Positions 18,405 through 27,140 are shown, counted from the first letter of the stretch. The stretch: 33,696 nucleotides of DNA from Nitrospirota bacterium (GCA_016207905.1 JACQZC010000096.1:1-33696); one strand, 5' to 3'. Numbers and translations: made by a program. Notes: generated from the letters alone by a model not told the origin.

Positions 18405-18839
18405 TCACCCCGGATACTTATCCGTAATGTAATCCTTAAGATAATGCACCTCCTCCTGAAGGTTGCTCACCTGTGCCTTTACCACATCCCTTATGGAAAG
18501 CACACTGACAACCTTGCCTCTGTCCATGACAGGCAGATGCCTCACCTTCTTCTGTATCATTATTGACATGGCATAAGAGACATCGTTGTCAAGCTCTGCT
18601 ATAAGTAGGTCCTTTGTCATCACATCCCTTATGGGAGTATTCCTAAAATCTCCCTTTGTATGCCAGCACTTAAGCACATCCCTTTCTGTGAACATGCCTG
18701 CTGGACTGCCTTTTTCCACCACAAGAAGGGCACCTATGTTTCTGTCAACCATCTTTGCAATTGCATCTGCAACCGTTGTGTCTCCATCAACTGCTATAAC
18801 CTCGAATCCTTTGTTTTTTATAAGATCTTTTATCTTCAT
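18405..18839 (-). CDS. Two-CBS-domain protein
   Basis: A 144-aa cytoplasmic protein made of two CBS domains (about residues 7-60 and 72-125), a module that senses adenine nucleotides. Typical segments are GALLVVEKGSPAGMFTERDV and MIQKKVRHLPVMDRGKVVSV. No enzyme domain is attached. Its start overlaps the end of the QmoC gene by four bases and the hppA gene follows 37 bases later, so it may sense energy charge for one of these two membrane complexes. That link is inferred from position only. Confidence 0.9.
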   Translation of the reverse strand: MKIKDLIKNKGFEVIAVDGDTTVADAIAKMVDRNIGALLVVEKGSPAGMFTERDVLKCWHTKGDFRNTPIRDVMTKDLLIAELDNDVSYAMSIMIQKKVRHLPVMDRGKVVSVLSIRDVVKAQVSNLQEEVHYLKDYITDKYPG

Positions 18840-19996
18840 TTTTCCCTTCCTGAAACCTTTGCAAATACCATTGCAGTTGTCCTGTAGACCATATGAGCCA
18901 TCTTTGAAAACGGAGAATATGCAAAAAGGAAAAATACTGCCGTAAGGTGCGTAATGTATATTGGGTATGCTAAGGACGCAACCCCTGCCAGCCTAAATAC
19001 CTCCGAGAGTATACCGCTTACCACAATTGCAAATACAACAGTAATGAACAGCCAGTCATAGTAGCTTCCAACACCTGCCTTCTCACTGTTCTTAAACCTG
19101 TTGACAATAACAAGGAATATTCCTACGAGAAGGGCAATCGCACTTATATTGCCGATTATCTTCATGGGGTCTGTAAGCGGATAGGGAGATGTTCCAAAAC
19201 TAAGAATGCCCGGCACTCCCTCGATGCCGAAGAACTCGTGTCCGTAAAGATAAACAAGGGCTATGGTAGTTGTAATGGCAAGCCCAACAAAGCTATAAAA
19301 GACAAAAAGATGGGAGAGTTGCCTGCCCTTTACAACATCGCACTTCCCAAACCTTTTATGGGCAAGGATTTCTTTGACTATATCAAAGATTGAGGCAGGA
19401 ATATTTCCACTTACCTTCCCCCCTTGCGCCATGTCCTTCCAGTACCTTCTGATACCTGTTACAAACACCACAGCCGCAAAGATAGCAGCCAAAATGAACA
19501 CAGGGTCTATAAAGAAGGTTGTCGGAATCAGGTTTGAAAATGCAATACCCTTTTCAGGGTCCAATGGGACATTGTCAAAGTTAAGTTTTCCTTTCAGCCC
19601 AAGATACCCAAGGAATATCAAAAGTGGTAGTGCCAGTAGCAGTATGAGATACTTTGGGTCTCCCACTGCCTTTGCTAAAAACTTAGGGGCCGAATAATGC
19701 TGAAGACTAAGTTTTCTTACTGCACCCAGAACCTCTCCGGGCTTTGCACCACGAGGGCAATATGCAGTGCAGTCGCTACACTGATGACATAGCCATATAT
19801 CGGGGTTTCTAAAGAGCTTATCCTTAAGACCCCACTGGGCATGCAGCATCTCCTTTCTCGGAAAAGGCTTTTCCTCGGGCGTGACATTGCAGAGCACCGT
19901 GCATGTGGCACACTGGAAGCACTTCTTAAGGGATTCGCCACCTCCTGCAATCACTTCATTAATAAACTTTAAATCAGGCTTTATTATCTCTGCCAT
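18836..19996 (-). CDS. qmoC: QmoC-like membrane subunit (HdrC/HdrE-type fusion)
   Basis: A 386-aa fusion of an iron-sulfur domain and a heme-b-type membrane domain, as in QmoC, which passes electrons between the quinone pool and the APS reductase system in sulfur-metabolising bacteria. Two 4Fe-4S motifs are visible: C26, C29, C32, C36 and C70, C73, C76, C80. About six helices follow from residue 115, with histidines in or near them (for example H228 region, LSHLFVFYSF). The start has a good AGGAGG. Its usual partners qmoA and qmoB are not upstream; the next gene there is a transposase remnant. The role could therefore differ from classical Qmo; HdrC/DsrK-related quinone oxidoreductases are alternatives. 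Confidence 0.82.
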   Translation of the reverse strand: MAEIIKPDLKFINEVIAGGGESLKKCFQCATCTVLCNVTPEEKPFPRKEMLHAQWGLKDKLFRNPDIWLCHQCSDCTAYCPRGAKPGEVLGAVRKLSLQHYSAPKFLAKAVGDPKYLILLLALPLLIFLGYLGLKGKLNFDNVPLDPEKGIAFSNLIPTTFFIDPVFILAAIFAAVVFVTGIRRYWKDMAQGGKVSGNIPASIFDIVKEILAHKRFGKCDVVKGRQLSHLFVFYSFVGLAITTTIALVYLYGHEFFGIEGVPGILSFGTSPYPLTDPMKIIGNISAIALLVGIFLVIVNRFKNSEKAGVGSYYDWLFITVVFAIVVSGILSEVFRLAGVASLAYPIYITHLTAVFFLFAYSPFSKMAHMVYRTTAMVFAKVSGREK

Positions 19997-20240
19997 TGAT
20001 ACCTCCTATCTTTTTAAATGCCCTATAGTTTACCTTAATTTGCAACATTTAAGTTATGCGGTTCTTCTGGTCTTTTATGTTGTCAACATCAAGAAAATAG
20101 AACCGTCCCGTTTTCTGTTCTATTTTTACATAAAAATTTCAACTCATTCTCTGCCCCCTTATGCCCCATGGAAGCCGATTTTTCAAACTCAATGCATGAA
20201 GCGATAGCTATTATAACTACTTCCCTCCTTTAAGTCACGA

Positions 20241-20764
20241 GATGTTGTCCCTTCCTTTCGTTGAAGTAGGAAGGACTCCGGTTGCATTATCTTAAGCAGC
20301 CGCCTCCTTTCTGTCAAGACTTTTATGCTGTAAAACAGCAACGAGCTTTGGTATCTCCCTGTAGCCTTGGACGCGCCTGAACTTTCTCTCGGCCATTAAG
20401 AGGGCGGCCACAGCCCACCGCTGAACCATATCTCCACCCCTCCAGCGTTTCACTCTTCCGGTGACCGTCCTTGTAACCGAGAAGCATGACTCGATGGGAT
20501 TCGTAGTCGAAAGGGTCTTCTTCAAAAGCCCCGTAACGCCGAGCTTATGGAGTGTAAGGGTCTCCTCAAGCCCCTCCCTTAAGCTTGCCGCCGCAGAGGG
20601 ATTCAGCCTCTCAAGATACTTCACCGTCAAATCAAGAGACTCCTTGGCATTGGCGTAATCCGCCATGTTGTAGGCCGTGCGAATCCGCGCATCTATGGCG
20701 TTCTGGTGCTCGGGGGGGAAGCTGCTCGTCGCTTCCTACTTCAACAACTTACAGGGACATCATC
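20241..20764 (-). mobile_element. Internally deleted IS256-family element
   Basis: Imperfect terminal inverted repeats of about 33 bases bound the element: 20241-20273 (GATGTTGTCCC...TTGAAGTAGGAAG) and the inverse of 20732-20764 (GATGATGTCCC...TTGAAGTAGGAAG). Inside is only the C-terminal third of a transposase. The right repeat is joined almost directly to the interior of the gene, so most of the coding region was lost. No clear target duplication was found. Confidence 0.8.
20292..20735 (-). pseudogene. Truncated IS256-family transposase, C-terminal part
   Basis: About 147 codons are open, the last 124 after an internal ATG at 20666. The sequence AIDARIRTAYNMADYANAKE, the STTNPIES motif and RVKRWRGGDMVQRWA are typical of the C-terminal part of IS256/Mutator transposases, including the region around the last catalytic glutamate (NPIES). 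A normal protein has about 400 residues, so the DDE domain is incomplete and the product cannot be active. The ends of the element remain and could still be moved by a full-length relative elsewhere in the genome. Confidence 0.88.
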
Positions 20765-20841
20765 CTACCAGGCAAAACAGTTTCTTGATTACTTAAATAA
20801 AATCCAATAAAAGGACAGACTTTGAACCCTGCGGGATAATC

Positions 20842-21528
20842 TCAGACAATAAGCGGGTCTTTCACACCAGCCTCTATGAAGCCCTTCTGCCTTATAAGGC
20901 AACTACTACATCTTAGACATGGGGTCTTTTCTGGCTGGGGGTCATAACAGCTCCATGTAAGTGCATAATCAAGCCCAAGCTCAGTGCCTTTCTCGATTAT
21001 CTCTCCTTTGGTCATATAAAGGAGGGGGGCGATTATTCTAAACCTCATTTTTCCTTCGGCAGATGCCTTTGTGGCAAGGTTTGCCATCAGCTCGAATGCC
21101 TTAAGATAAACAGGACGACAGTCAGGGTAACCGCTATAGTCCATGATATTTGCACCTATAAAAATGTCCTCTGCACTAAGCACTTCAGCCCATGAGAGGG
21201 CAAATGAGAGGAATATGGTGTTTCTTGCAGGCACATAGGTTATAGGGATGTTTTGTTCTATGAGATTTAAAGGCATAACTGCCTTTGGAACTTTGATGTC
21301 ATTGGCTGTAAGTGCAGAGCCACCAATGTCTCTCAGGTTGAATTTTACTATAAGGTGTTTTTTTACGCCTGCATGTTCTGCAACCCTTTTTGCCGATTCA
21401 AGCTCTACAATGTGTCTTTGTTCGTAGTCAAAACTCAGGGCATAAAGTTCATATCCCTCAGACTTTGCAAGAAACAGGGCTGTAGAGGAATCGATTCCGC
21501 CGCTTAAAAGGACAACTGCTTTGGTCAT
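20842..21528 (-). CDS. queC: 7-cyano-7-deazaguanine synthase
   Basis: QueC converts 7-carboxy-7-deazaguanine to preQ0 using ATP and ammonia, for queuosine in tRNA (or for 7-deazaguanine DNA modification). The 228-aa protein has the PP-loop LLSGGIDSSTALFLA at residues 7-21 and the zinc-binding cysteines near the end (SCYDPQPEKTPCLRCSSC). Length is normal. It follows the PATAN-fusion gene by 12 bases and is the last gene of a long minus-strand run. No other queuosine gene is in the window. Confidence 0.96.
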   Translation of the reverse strand: MTKAVVLLSGGIDSSTALFLAKSEGYELYALSFDYEQRHIVELESAKRVAEHAGVKKHLIVKFNLRDIGGSALTANDIKVPKAVMPLNLIEQNIPITYVPARNTIFLSFALSWAEVLSAEDIFIGANIMDYSGYPDCRPVYLKAFELMANLATKASAEGKMRFRIIAPLLYMTKGEIIEKGTELGLDYALTWSCYDPQPEKTPCLRCSSCLIRQKGFIEAGVKDPLIV

Positions 21529-21540
21529 ACGTATTTCCTG

Positions 21541-22584
21541 CTAATATATATCATCCTCTGTGCCTTCTTTTGCATCGGGTCCCTTGCTGAAAAGGACAAA
21601 GCCATTTTCTATAAGTGTATACGAATAGGGCTGTCCCCACAGGTCGGTGGTGTCGCCAATCTGTTTGACTGTGAGTGGATAAGAGCCTTTTTCATACCAG
21701 TATGCCTCTATCTCCTGCCTTAATACATCTATTTCCTTGGATGTCTTAATGTCCTTTATATCTCTGCTTATCTCAGGAAGGCTGATTAATGAGATAAAGA
21801 GGGCTATCAATATTGCCAACAAAGGAATAATCCTTATACCGGGAATGCCGACTGCCTTTGGTTTCACTGCCTCTTTGGCAATCGGCAGAACCTGTTTTGG
21901 TGCTACAATGCCTTTATCAAGCAAGGCAAGAAGGGTCTTTGAAACTTGAAAACTGTCTATTCCGCTTGCATCCGTTATAGCATTGACATTGCTTACACCA
22001 TCAACGAGTTTTAATATCTCCTGTTCATCATAAGTCAGCACAACATCTGTCTTTTGTGTTTTTTCAAAGACCGAGTCGAGATTAATCTTTCCCTCTATTA
22101 ATGTCCATTCATCGACTACCCTCAAGCCGTCCATCAAGAGATGCTGGGTGTCTAAAGAAAGGGGGATGTCTTTGTCCACAGGGACTCCCTGTGGCTTGAA
22201 CTCATACCTGCCTTCTTTCCATGCAAGAAGCTGGGTAACTATTTCTGTTATCTGCACCGTAAGGATTTCCTGTATCTGTTCCTTTTTGGCAAGACTCTTT
22301 TTAAGCAGGATGTGGCCTAATTTAGCGCCGGTTTTTCTCTGCTCTTCCATTGCCATACGAAGCTCATTCTCAGGGACAATGCCCTTTTTAAGGAGGATTC
22401 TTCCGAGCCTGTTTCCTTCGGGCCTTTTTTTGGATTCAGCAAGAACTATCTTGCCTTCGTAAAATAGAAGCCTTACCCTGTCAAGCCTGCTTTCGAGAGT
22501 CAAGACACCTGTTTTTCGCTGATAATAAAGAAGCTGAAGTATATCGGCAAGACCAAATTCCCTTAAAGAGCCTTCTAAAGCCAT
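21541..22584 (-). CDS. PATAN (DUF4388)-MshEN-like protein with pseudopilin-like C-terminus
   Basis: A 347-aa fusion with an unusual order. Residues 1-50 look like a PATAN/DUF4388 domain (LEGSLREFGLADILQLLYYQ, then KTGVLTLE). Residues about 58-112 hold two repeats of the type found in the N-terminal domain of GspE/MshE ATPases (LGRILLKKGIV and LGHILLKKSLA). After a winged-helix-like part there is one transmembrane helix (about 252-268). The C-terminal part (about 285-347) resembles the soluble end of GspG pseudopilins: EAYWYEKGSYP, DLWGQPYSY and GPDAKEGTEDD, the last being the calcium-binding type motif. It may be a signalling adaptor linking c-di-GMP-type input to a secretion or pilus machine; this is inference. 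Confidence 0.72.
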   Translation of the reverse strand: MALEGSLREFGLADILQLLYYQRKTGVLTLESRLDRVRLLFYEGKIVLAESKKRPEGNRLGRILLKKGIVPENELRMAMEEQRKTGAKLGHILLKKSLAKKEQIQEILTVQITEIVTQLLAWKEGRYEFKPQGVPVDKDIPLSLDTQHLLMDGLRVVDEWTLIEGKINLDSVFEKTQKTDVVLTYDEQEILKLVDGVSNVNAITDASGIDSFQVSKTLLALLDKGIVAPKQVLPIAKEAVKPKAVGIPGIRIIPLLAILIALFISLISLPEISRDIKDIKTSKEIDVLRQEIEAYWYEKGSYPLTVKQIGDTTDLWGQPYSYTLIENGFVLFSKGPDAKEGTEDDIY

Positions 22585-24224
22585 CCCTTCTTTTGCCTCC
22601 TTTGTATGGCTAAAATGGACAGAAGATACAAAATAACTATCGATACCAAAGCAGGCACATAAAGCCAGCTATGATTATATCGAGAAGGTGGAGAAAGCCT
22701 GGTGAAAATCCAATTAAGCGTAAGCACCATCAGAGGAAACATAAATAGCCAGAGGTAAATAAATCCTATCAGGAGCTTCCCTGAGTATAAATGTGCAATG
22801 CCCGGCGGAGCAAACGAAAGCATTCCTGTAATCTTTCTCTTTTTATCTTTTTGCTCATGTATGGAAAGAAGGATTGCTACCTTCTCTTTCGGAGCTCTCT
22901 CGGTAGGCGTAATGAAGGAGCTATAGCATTTCGAACACATATCTGCCTTTGCCCTTTTGGCACATTTGCCGCAAAAAACCGAGCCACATCTTGCACAAAA
23001 CCGTGGCTTGTGCTTTGATTTCCTATCGATAAAATAAAAAAGCACAATCAAAAAAACCGCGCTGAGGGAAATGAGTAAGGGATTAATGGCAAAGACCCTT
23101 ATTATTTCCCTGTGCTCCTTGACTGCAATGTCCCAGTAGTCTTTTTCGGTGAGTGTCGTGTCCATGACAAAGCGATTTGGACTCCTACTTGTAATTGCAG
23201 TGAACGAGGAGACCATGTCTCTGTTTAGGTTGACGGCTTGAAGAAAATACTCCTCCCCTTTTGGAAAATCGAATGTGTCACGATAGACCTGACTGAGATT
23301 ATAAAGTCCTGCTACAGACTTCTTAATAGCAATCGCCCTATCGTAAGATTGCTTTGCAAGCTCCATCTCGCCAAGACCAACATAGGCATTACCCATGTTA
23401 ATATAGACCCTGTGGTCATTTTTATCTGCAAGAGCCATATATTCTGCTATTGCTTCCTCGAACCTGCCTTCTTTTTTCAGGGCAAGGGCATAGGAAAACC
23501 TCGATACGAAATCCGCTTTACCCATAAGGGTCTGAACCGCATGCCTTGTATCCCTTCCCTCATTTACTGACACAATTGCCCTCAACTCAGGCGAGGAGGC
23601 TGAAAACAATATGTTTGCCTGTCTCAGAAAGATAGGTGAAAAAAGGATTAAGAGAAGTGTTGCGTAAACTAAAACCTTATCTGCCCTTTTAACATAAAGC
23701 CCTGTGATGAGCAATACACCTGCTATAAAAAACAGTGGACCTAATAGGGAACAGAAGATTACGATAAGTAGAAGGGCAAGTTTTTTCCTGTTTTCCTCTA
23801 TCTCATGTCTGATGAGTGGTATGGTCTTTGGAAGCTGTATTAGAAGCACTAAGGTTACTGATATAACAAATGACAGTAGGAGGCTTACATACAAGAGCCG
23901 AATGAGGCTCAGTCGCCACCAGAAGTTCCTCTTATACGCCTTTATGCCATCGAGGATATAGTCGCTGGATGCAAATATATCGGGAAGGACTTCCTTTGAA
24001 AGCTTAAAATAAAATAAAGGGGTGTCAGGAGAGTGCCGAATGGCATCTGAAAGGAGCTGTCTTTTATCTTGAGAGGTCTCTGCTTTTTTGCTCAGGGTAT
24101 AAGAGTAAGGCTCGTTGTTTCTAATGCCTCTATCGAGTTGCTCTTCGTATATGTTGCTTGCCGAGGCATAAGGGCACAGAAGTAGGAGAAGGACAAGTAG
24201 AACAATCTCAAATCTTCTCACCAA
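22575..24224 (-). CDS. TPR and zinc-ribbon membrane protein, unknown function
   Basis: A 549-aa protein with an N-terminal signal segment (MVRRFEIVLLVLLLLLCPY), a membrane region of several helices around residues 105-205, TPR repeats about 245-330 (YALALKKEGRFEEAIAEY and YINMGNAYVGLGEMELAKQS), another helix near 375-392, a cysteine-rich zinc-ribbon or B-box-like unit around 400-435 (FCARCGSVFCGKCAKRAKAD plus CSKC) and two more helices at the end. I do not recognise a named family. It overlaps the plsY gene upstream by 17 bases and the PATAN fusion downstream by 10, so the three are expressed together, and the TPR part may scaffold the latter. Confidence 0.7.
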   Translation of the reverse strand: MVRRFEIVLLVLLLLLCPYASASNIYEEQLDRGIRNNEPYSYTLSKKAETSQDKRQLLSDAIRHSPDTPLFYFKLSKEVLPDIFASSDYILDGIKAYKRNFWWRLSLIRLLYVSLLLSFVISVTLVLLIQLPKTIPLIRHEIEENRKKLALLLIVIFCSLLGPLFFIAGVLLITGLYVKRADKVLVYATLLLILFSPIFLRQANILFSASSPELRAIVSVNEGRDTRHAVQTLMGKADFVSRFSYALALKKEGRFEEAIAEYMALADKNDHRVYINMGNAYVGLGEMELAKQSYDRAIAIKKSVAGLYNLSQVYRDTFDFPKGEEYFLQAVNLNRDMVSSFTAITSRSPNRFVMDTTLTEKDYWDIAVKEHREIIRVFAINPLLISLSAVFLIVLFYFIDRKSKHKPRFCARCGSVFCGKCAKRAKADMCSKCYSSFITPTERAPKEKVAILLSIHEQKDKKRKITGMLSFAPPGIAHLYSGKLLIGFIYLWLFMFPLMVLTLNWIFTRLSPPSRYNHSWLYVPALVSIVILYLLSILAIQRRQKKGWL

Positions 24225-24795
24225 ATCCCCTTTCAGTGCCTTTTAAAAGCCTTTTTATATTACCAATGTGCCTTATAAAAATGAAAAGCGAGATTATACC
24301 TGCTATAACTATTTTCTCCCTGCCTTCACCGAGCATAAAAGCAATAAGTGGCAGAAACGCAAATGTCACCAGTGCACCAAGCGAGGAATACCTTGTTATG
24401 AGCGCAACTAAAAGCCATATTGCAATTGCAATCATACCTGCTTGTGGCATATAAATCAATACAGCCCCAAGGCTTGTTGCAACACCCTTGCCTCCTCTAA
24501 ATCCTAAAAATAAAGAGAAATTATGACCTGCTATGGCTGAAATACCTAAGATGCCTTCATAAAATGCACCAACACCCAGTGCCCTTCCAATTGCAACTGC
24601 TGCCACACCCTTAAGGCTGTCTCCAAGAAGTGTAAGTATGCCTGCCATCCTGCCAGCAGACCTCAGGATGTTTGTTGCACCGATGTTCCCACTGCCAACC
24701 TTCCTCGGGTCAATGCCTTTCATCCTTGCGATTATTAAGCCAAATGGTATAGAGCCTAAGATAAAGGAATAGATTATAAGCAGGGTAAGTTTCAT
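24208..24795 (-). CDS. plsY: Acyl-phosphate:glycerol-3-phosphate acyltransferase
   Basis: PlsY makes lysophosphatidic acid at the inner membrane, the first step of phospholipid synthesis, using acyl phosphate made by PlsX. The 195-aa protein has about six helices and the conserved loops GSGNIGATNILRSAG (about 36-50) and GHNFSLFLGFRGGKGVATSLG, split here as GHNFSLFLGF and RGGKGVATSLG (about 90-110). Complete and of usual length. It follows pgsA by four bases, so two phospholipid steps are paired in one operon. Confidence 0.96.
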   Translation of the reverse strand: MKLTLLIIYSFILGSIPFGLIIARMKGIDPRKVGSGNIGATNILRSAGRMAGILTLLGDSLKGVAAVAIGRALGVGAFYEGILGISAIAGHNFSLFLGFRGGKGVATSLGAVLIYMPQAGMIAIAIWLLVALITRYSSLGALVTFAFLPLIAFMLGEGREKIVIAGIISLFIFIRHIGNIKRLLKGTERGFGEKI

Positions 24796-24799
24796 CTAT

Positions 24800-25369
24800 T
24801 CAGTCATGCTCTGGCATATTCAAGAGCTTTCTTGAGAAGTTTACCGAATATTGAATCCCCGACACGATGGAAAGTAAAACTGCTACCCATATCAAGACGG
24901 TCCCTATATCAAAGAGGTCAATGCCAAATATCGCCTGAGGAGGTATCGACCTGCCCAGTATGAGGAATATTATTGCAGTGAACTGGGCAGTTGTCTTCAG
25001 CTTTCCGCCCATCTCTGCCTTAATCACTATGTCCTTTGAAAGGGCAACGACCCTGAGTCCTGTTATGAGAAATTCCCTTACTATGATTATAATAGCTATC
25101 CACACCGAGACCTTTCCCATGTCAACGAGCAGTATGAGGGCTGATATGACGAGGAATTTATCCGCAATGGGGTCAAGTATTATTCCAAATTTCGTTATCT
25201 GTCCTGACCTTCTTGCAAAATAGCCATCAAAGAGGTCTGTCAGAGATGCAATGGCAAATACAAGGGCACCCCAAAAAGGATGAAATGGTGTAATCAGGAT
25301 AAAAAGCGGTATTACGATAATCCTGCTTAATGTAAGTATAGTTGGTAGATTAAATCTCAGAGTACTCAT
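24800..25369 (-). CDS. pgsA: CDP-diacylglycerol-glycerol-3-phosphate 3-phosphatidyltransferase
   Basis: Makes phosphatidylglycerol phosphate from CDP-diacylglycerol. The 189-aa membrane protein carries the full CDP-alcohol phosphatidyltransferase motif D-x2-D-G-x2-A-R-x8-G-x3-D-x3-D (DLFDGYFARR, then FGIILDPIADK, about residues 44-72) and about five hydrophobic helices. Its start overlaps the end of kdsC by 20 bases, which links membrane lipid synthesis to the KDO genes in one transcript. Confidence 0.95.
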   Translation of the reverse strand: MSTLRFNLPTILTLSRIIVIPLFILITPFHPFWGALVFAIASLTDLFDGYFARRSGQITKFGIILDPIADKFLVISALILLVDMGKVSVWIAIIIIVREFLITGLRVVALSKDIVIKAEMGGKLKTTAQFTAIIFLILGRSIPPQAIFGIDLFDIGTVLIWVAVLLSIVSGIQYSVNFSRKLLNMPEHD

Positions 25370-25892
25370 CGATGAGTTTATCCCAGAGCCCTTTAGACCT
25401 GAGAAGGAAATCTATTACCTCTCTCACAGCGCCCCTTCCTCCTCTTTTTTTTGTAATCATCATGGCAAATGACTTTGCCTCTTCTTCTGCATCGGAAACT
25501 GCCACAGAAAGCCCTGCACGCCTGAAAAGAGGGATGTCCACTATATCATCCCCTATATAGGCTATCTCGGAATCCGAGATACCGAATTTGCTAAGCACCT
25601 GCTCGTATGCAACTGACTTTATGTGACAACGCTGATAAACCTCTGTTATGCCCAACTCTTTCGCCCTTCTTTCAACTACCTTTGAATACCTTCCTGTAAT
25701 AATGGCAACATGTATCCCAGCCCTTTGGAGCATCTTTATTCCATGTCCATCCCTTACATGAAATGCCTTAAGCTCATTGCCTCTGTTATCTAAAACAATA
25801 GAGCCATCTGTAAGAACACCGTCTACATCGAGAATGAGGAGCTTAATGTTTTTTGCTTTTTTAGTTAGTTCTTTTTTTGAGATCTTTCTCAC
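25350..25892 (-). CDS. kdsC: 3-deoxy-D-manno-octulosonate 8-phosphate phosphatase
   Basis: KdsC removes phosphate from KDO-8-phosphate, third step of the KDO pathway. The 180-aa HAD protein shows LDVDGVLTDG (nucleophile D22, acid D24), ITGR (motif II), a lysine-containing segment (HIKSVAYEQV) and YIGDDIVDIPLF (motif IV). No cap domain is present, as expected for KdsC tetramers. It overlaps kdsD by four bases. Confidence 0.95.
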   Translation of the reverse strand: MRKISKKELTKKAKNIKLLILDVDGVLTDGSIVLDNRGNELKAFHVRDGHGIKMLQRAGIHVAIITGRYSKVVERRAKELGITEVYQRCHIKSVAYEQVLSKFGISDSEIAYIGDDIVDIPLFRRAGLSVAVSDAEEEAKSFAMMITKKRGGRGAVREVIDFLLRSKGLWDKLIDEYSEI

Positions 25893-26854
25893 ACTATCCC
25901 CTTCTTTAAAATATCATGTAGATGAATAATGCCCTCTGCCTTTCCATCCTCATCAGGCACAACCAAAGCTGTAATGGACAAGCCCTCCATTATTGACAAT
26001 GCCTTTGCCGCAAGCTCATCTGCCTTTATTGTCCTTGGATTTTTTGTCATCACCTCCCCTGCACGCATCTCAAATACCTTCTGACCCCATTTCTCTATGC
26101 CTCTTCTTAAATCTCCGTCTGTTACGATTCCCATAATCATGCCTTGCTTATCGGTGACAGTGGTCATACCGAGTCTTTTTGAGGAAATCTCAATCACAGT
26201 CTGAGTCATCGGTGTATCGAGATAAACCTTTGGGATTTCATCACCTTTGTGCATAAGGTCAGAGACCTTTATGAGGAGTTTTTTGCCGAGGCTCCCTTCT
26301 GGATGAAACGATGCAAAGTCTTCTTCTTTGAGTCCTTGCTTAATTAGAAGCGAAACTGCCAAGGCGTCTCCCATTGCAAGTGCGGCTGTTGTTGATGCAG
26401 TTGGCACTATGCCTAAAGGACATGCCTCCTCTTTGACGGATATGTCAATATTGACATCAGAGGACTTTACAAGGGTAGAGTGCGGATTTCCGCTCATCGA
26501 GATTAAGCTTACATTAAACCTTTTAAGGTATGGCAGAAGCCTGACGAGTTCCTCTGTCTCTCCGCTGTTTGAGATGGCTATGATTACATCATCCTTTGTG
26601 ACCATACCCAGGTCCCCATGTCCTGCCTCAGCAGGATGAAGGAAAAACGAAGGAGTGCCAGTTGAGGCTAAGGTTGCAGCTATCTTTTTTCCAACAAGAC
26701 CTGATTTACCCATTCCTGTTACAACAACCCTGCCCTTAGAGCTATGAATAAGCTCTACTGCCCTTTCAAAGTCACTATTGAGCTTATCTATGAGGTCTCT
26801 TATAGCCTCTGACTCAATCCTTAAGACCCTTTTTGCAATATCAAGAACACTCAT
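25889..26854 (-). CDS. kdsD: Arabinose-5-phosphate isomerase (KdsD/KpsF type)
   Basis: Converts ribulose-5-phosphate to arabinose-5-phosphate, the first step of KDO synthesis. The 321-aa protein has an N-terminal SIS domain (VTGMGKSGLVGKKIAATLAS, then HPAEAGHGDLGMV and AISNSGETEEL, about residues 45-110) followed by two CBS domains (about 205-320). This is the complete three-domain form. It is coupled to kdsC by an ATGA overlap and lies 28 bases after the EF-Tu-like gene. Confidence 0.95.
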   Translation of the reverse strand: MSVLDIAKRVLRIESEAIRDLIDKLNSDFERAVELIHSSKGRVVVTGMGKSGLVGKKIAATLASTGTPSFFLHPAEAGHGDLGMVTKDDVIIAISNSGETEELVRLLPYLKRFNVSLISMSGNPHSTLVKSSDVNIDISVKEEACPLGIVPTASTTAALAMGDALAVSLLIKQGLKEEDFASFHPEGSLGKKLLIKVSDLMHKGDEIPKVYLDTPMTQTVIEISSKRLGMTTVTDKQGMIMGIVTDGDLRRGIEKWGQKVFEMRAGEVMTKNPRTIKADELAAKALSIMEGLSITALVVPDEDGKAEGIIHLHDILKKGIV

Positions 26855-26882
26855 ATCTTATAATCCACCCCTAAAAATAGAA

Positions 26883-27140
26883 TCATTCCTCAGTAACCCT
26901 GTAAACCACATCGTGCTCCCTTACATGGTCTTTTACCTTAATAGCAATATCATCACCTTTCTTTGCATGGGTTACATTGTCATGTTCAATCTGTATAGAT
27001 TCCACCTTCTGTGTGAAGTCTGTAGTGTGCCCCTTGATGTGAATGGTATCGCCAATCTTTAATTCACCCTCAAGGACTATAGCACCTACAAACAGTTTGC
27101 TGTAATAATGGCTTATAACACCTATTCTTTGTTCCATCAT
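26883..27140 (-). CDS. Small EF-Tu domain-2-like (translation-factor beta-barrel) protein
   Basis: An 85-aa protein that consists only of a beta-barrel like domain 2 of EF-Tu-type GTPases: VGAIVLEGELKIGDTIHIKG, then THAKKGDDIAIKVKD and HDVVYRV. There is no GTPase domain, so it is not a translation factor itself. Similar stand-alone proteins occur in many bacteria and archaea with no settled function. Start choice is between two adjacent ATG codons after GGGGGAAAAG. It lies between the restriction-modification island and kdsD and is probably part of the original KDO operon. Confidence 0.8.
   Translation of the reverse strand: MMEQRIGVISHYYSKLFVGAIVLEGELKIGDTIHIKGHTTDFTQKVESIQIEHDNVTHAKKGDDIAIKVKDHVREHDVVYRVTEE

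Noticed and set aside
20077-20089. Palindrome ATGTTG-T-CAACAT upstream of qmoC as an operator
   Set aside because: A single 13-base palindrome about 80 bases upstream with no matching copy elsewhere in the window and no clear promoter boxes around it. Too weak to list as a site.
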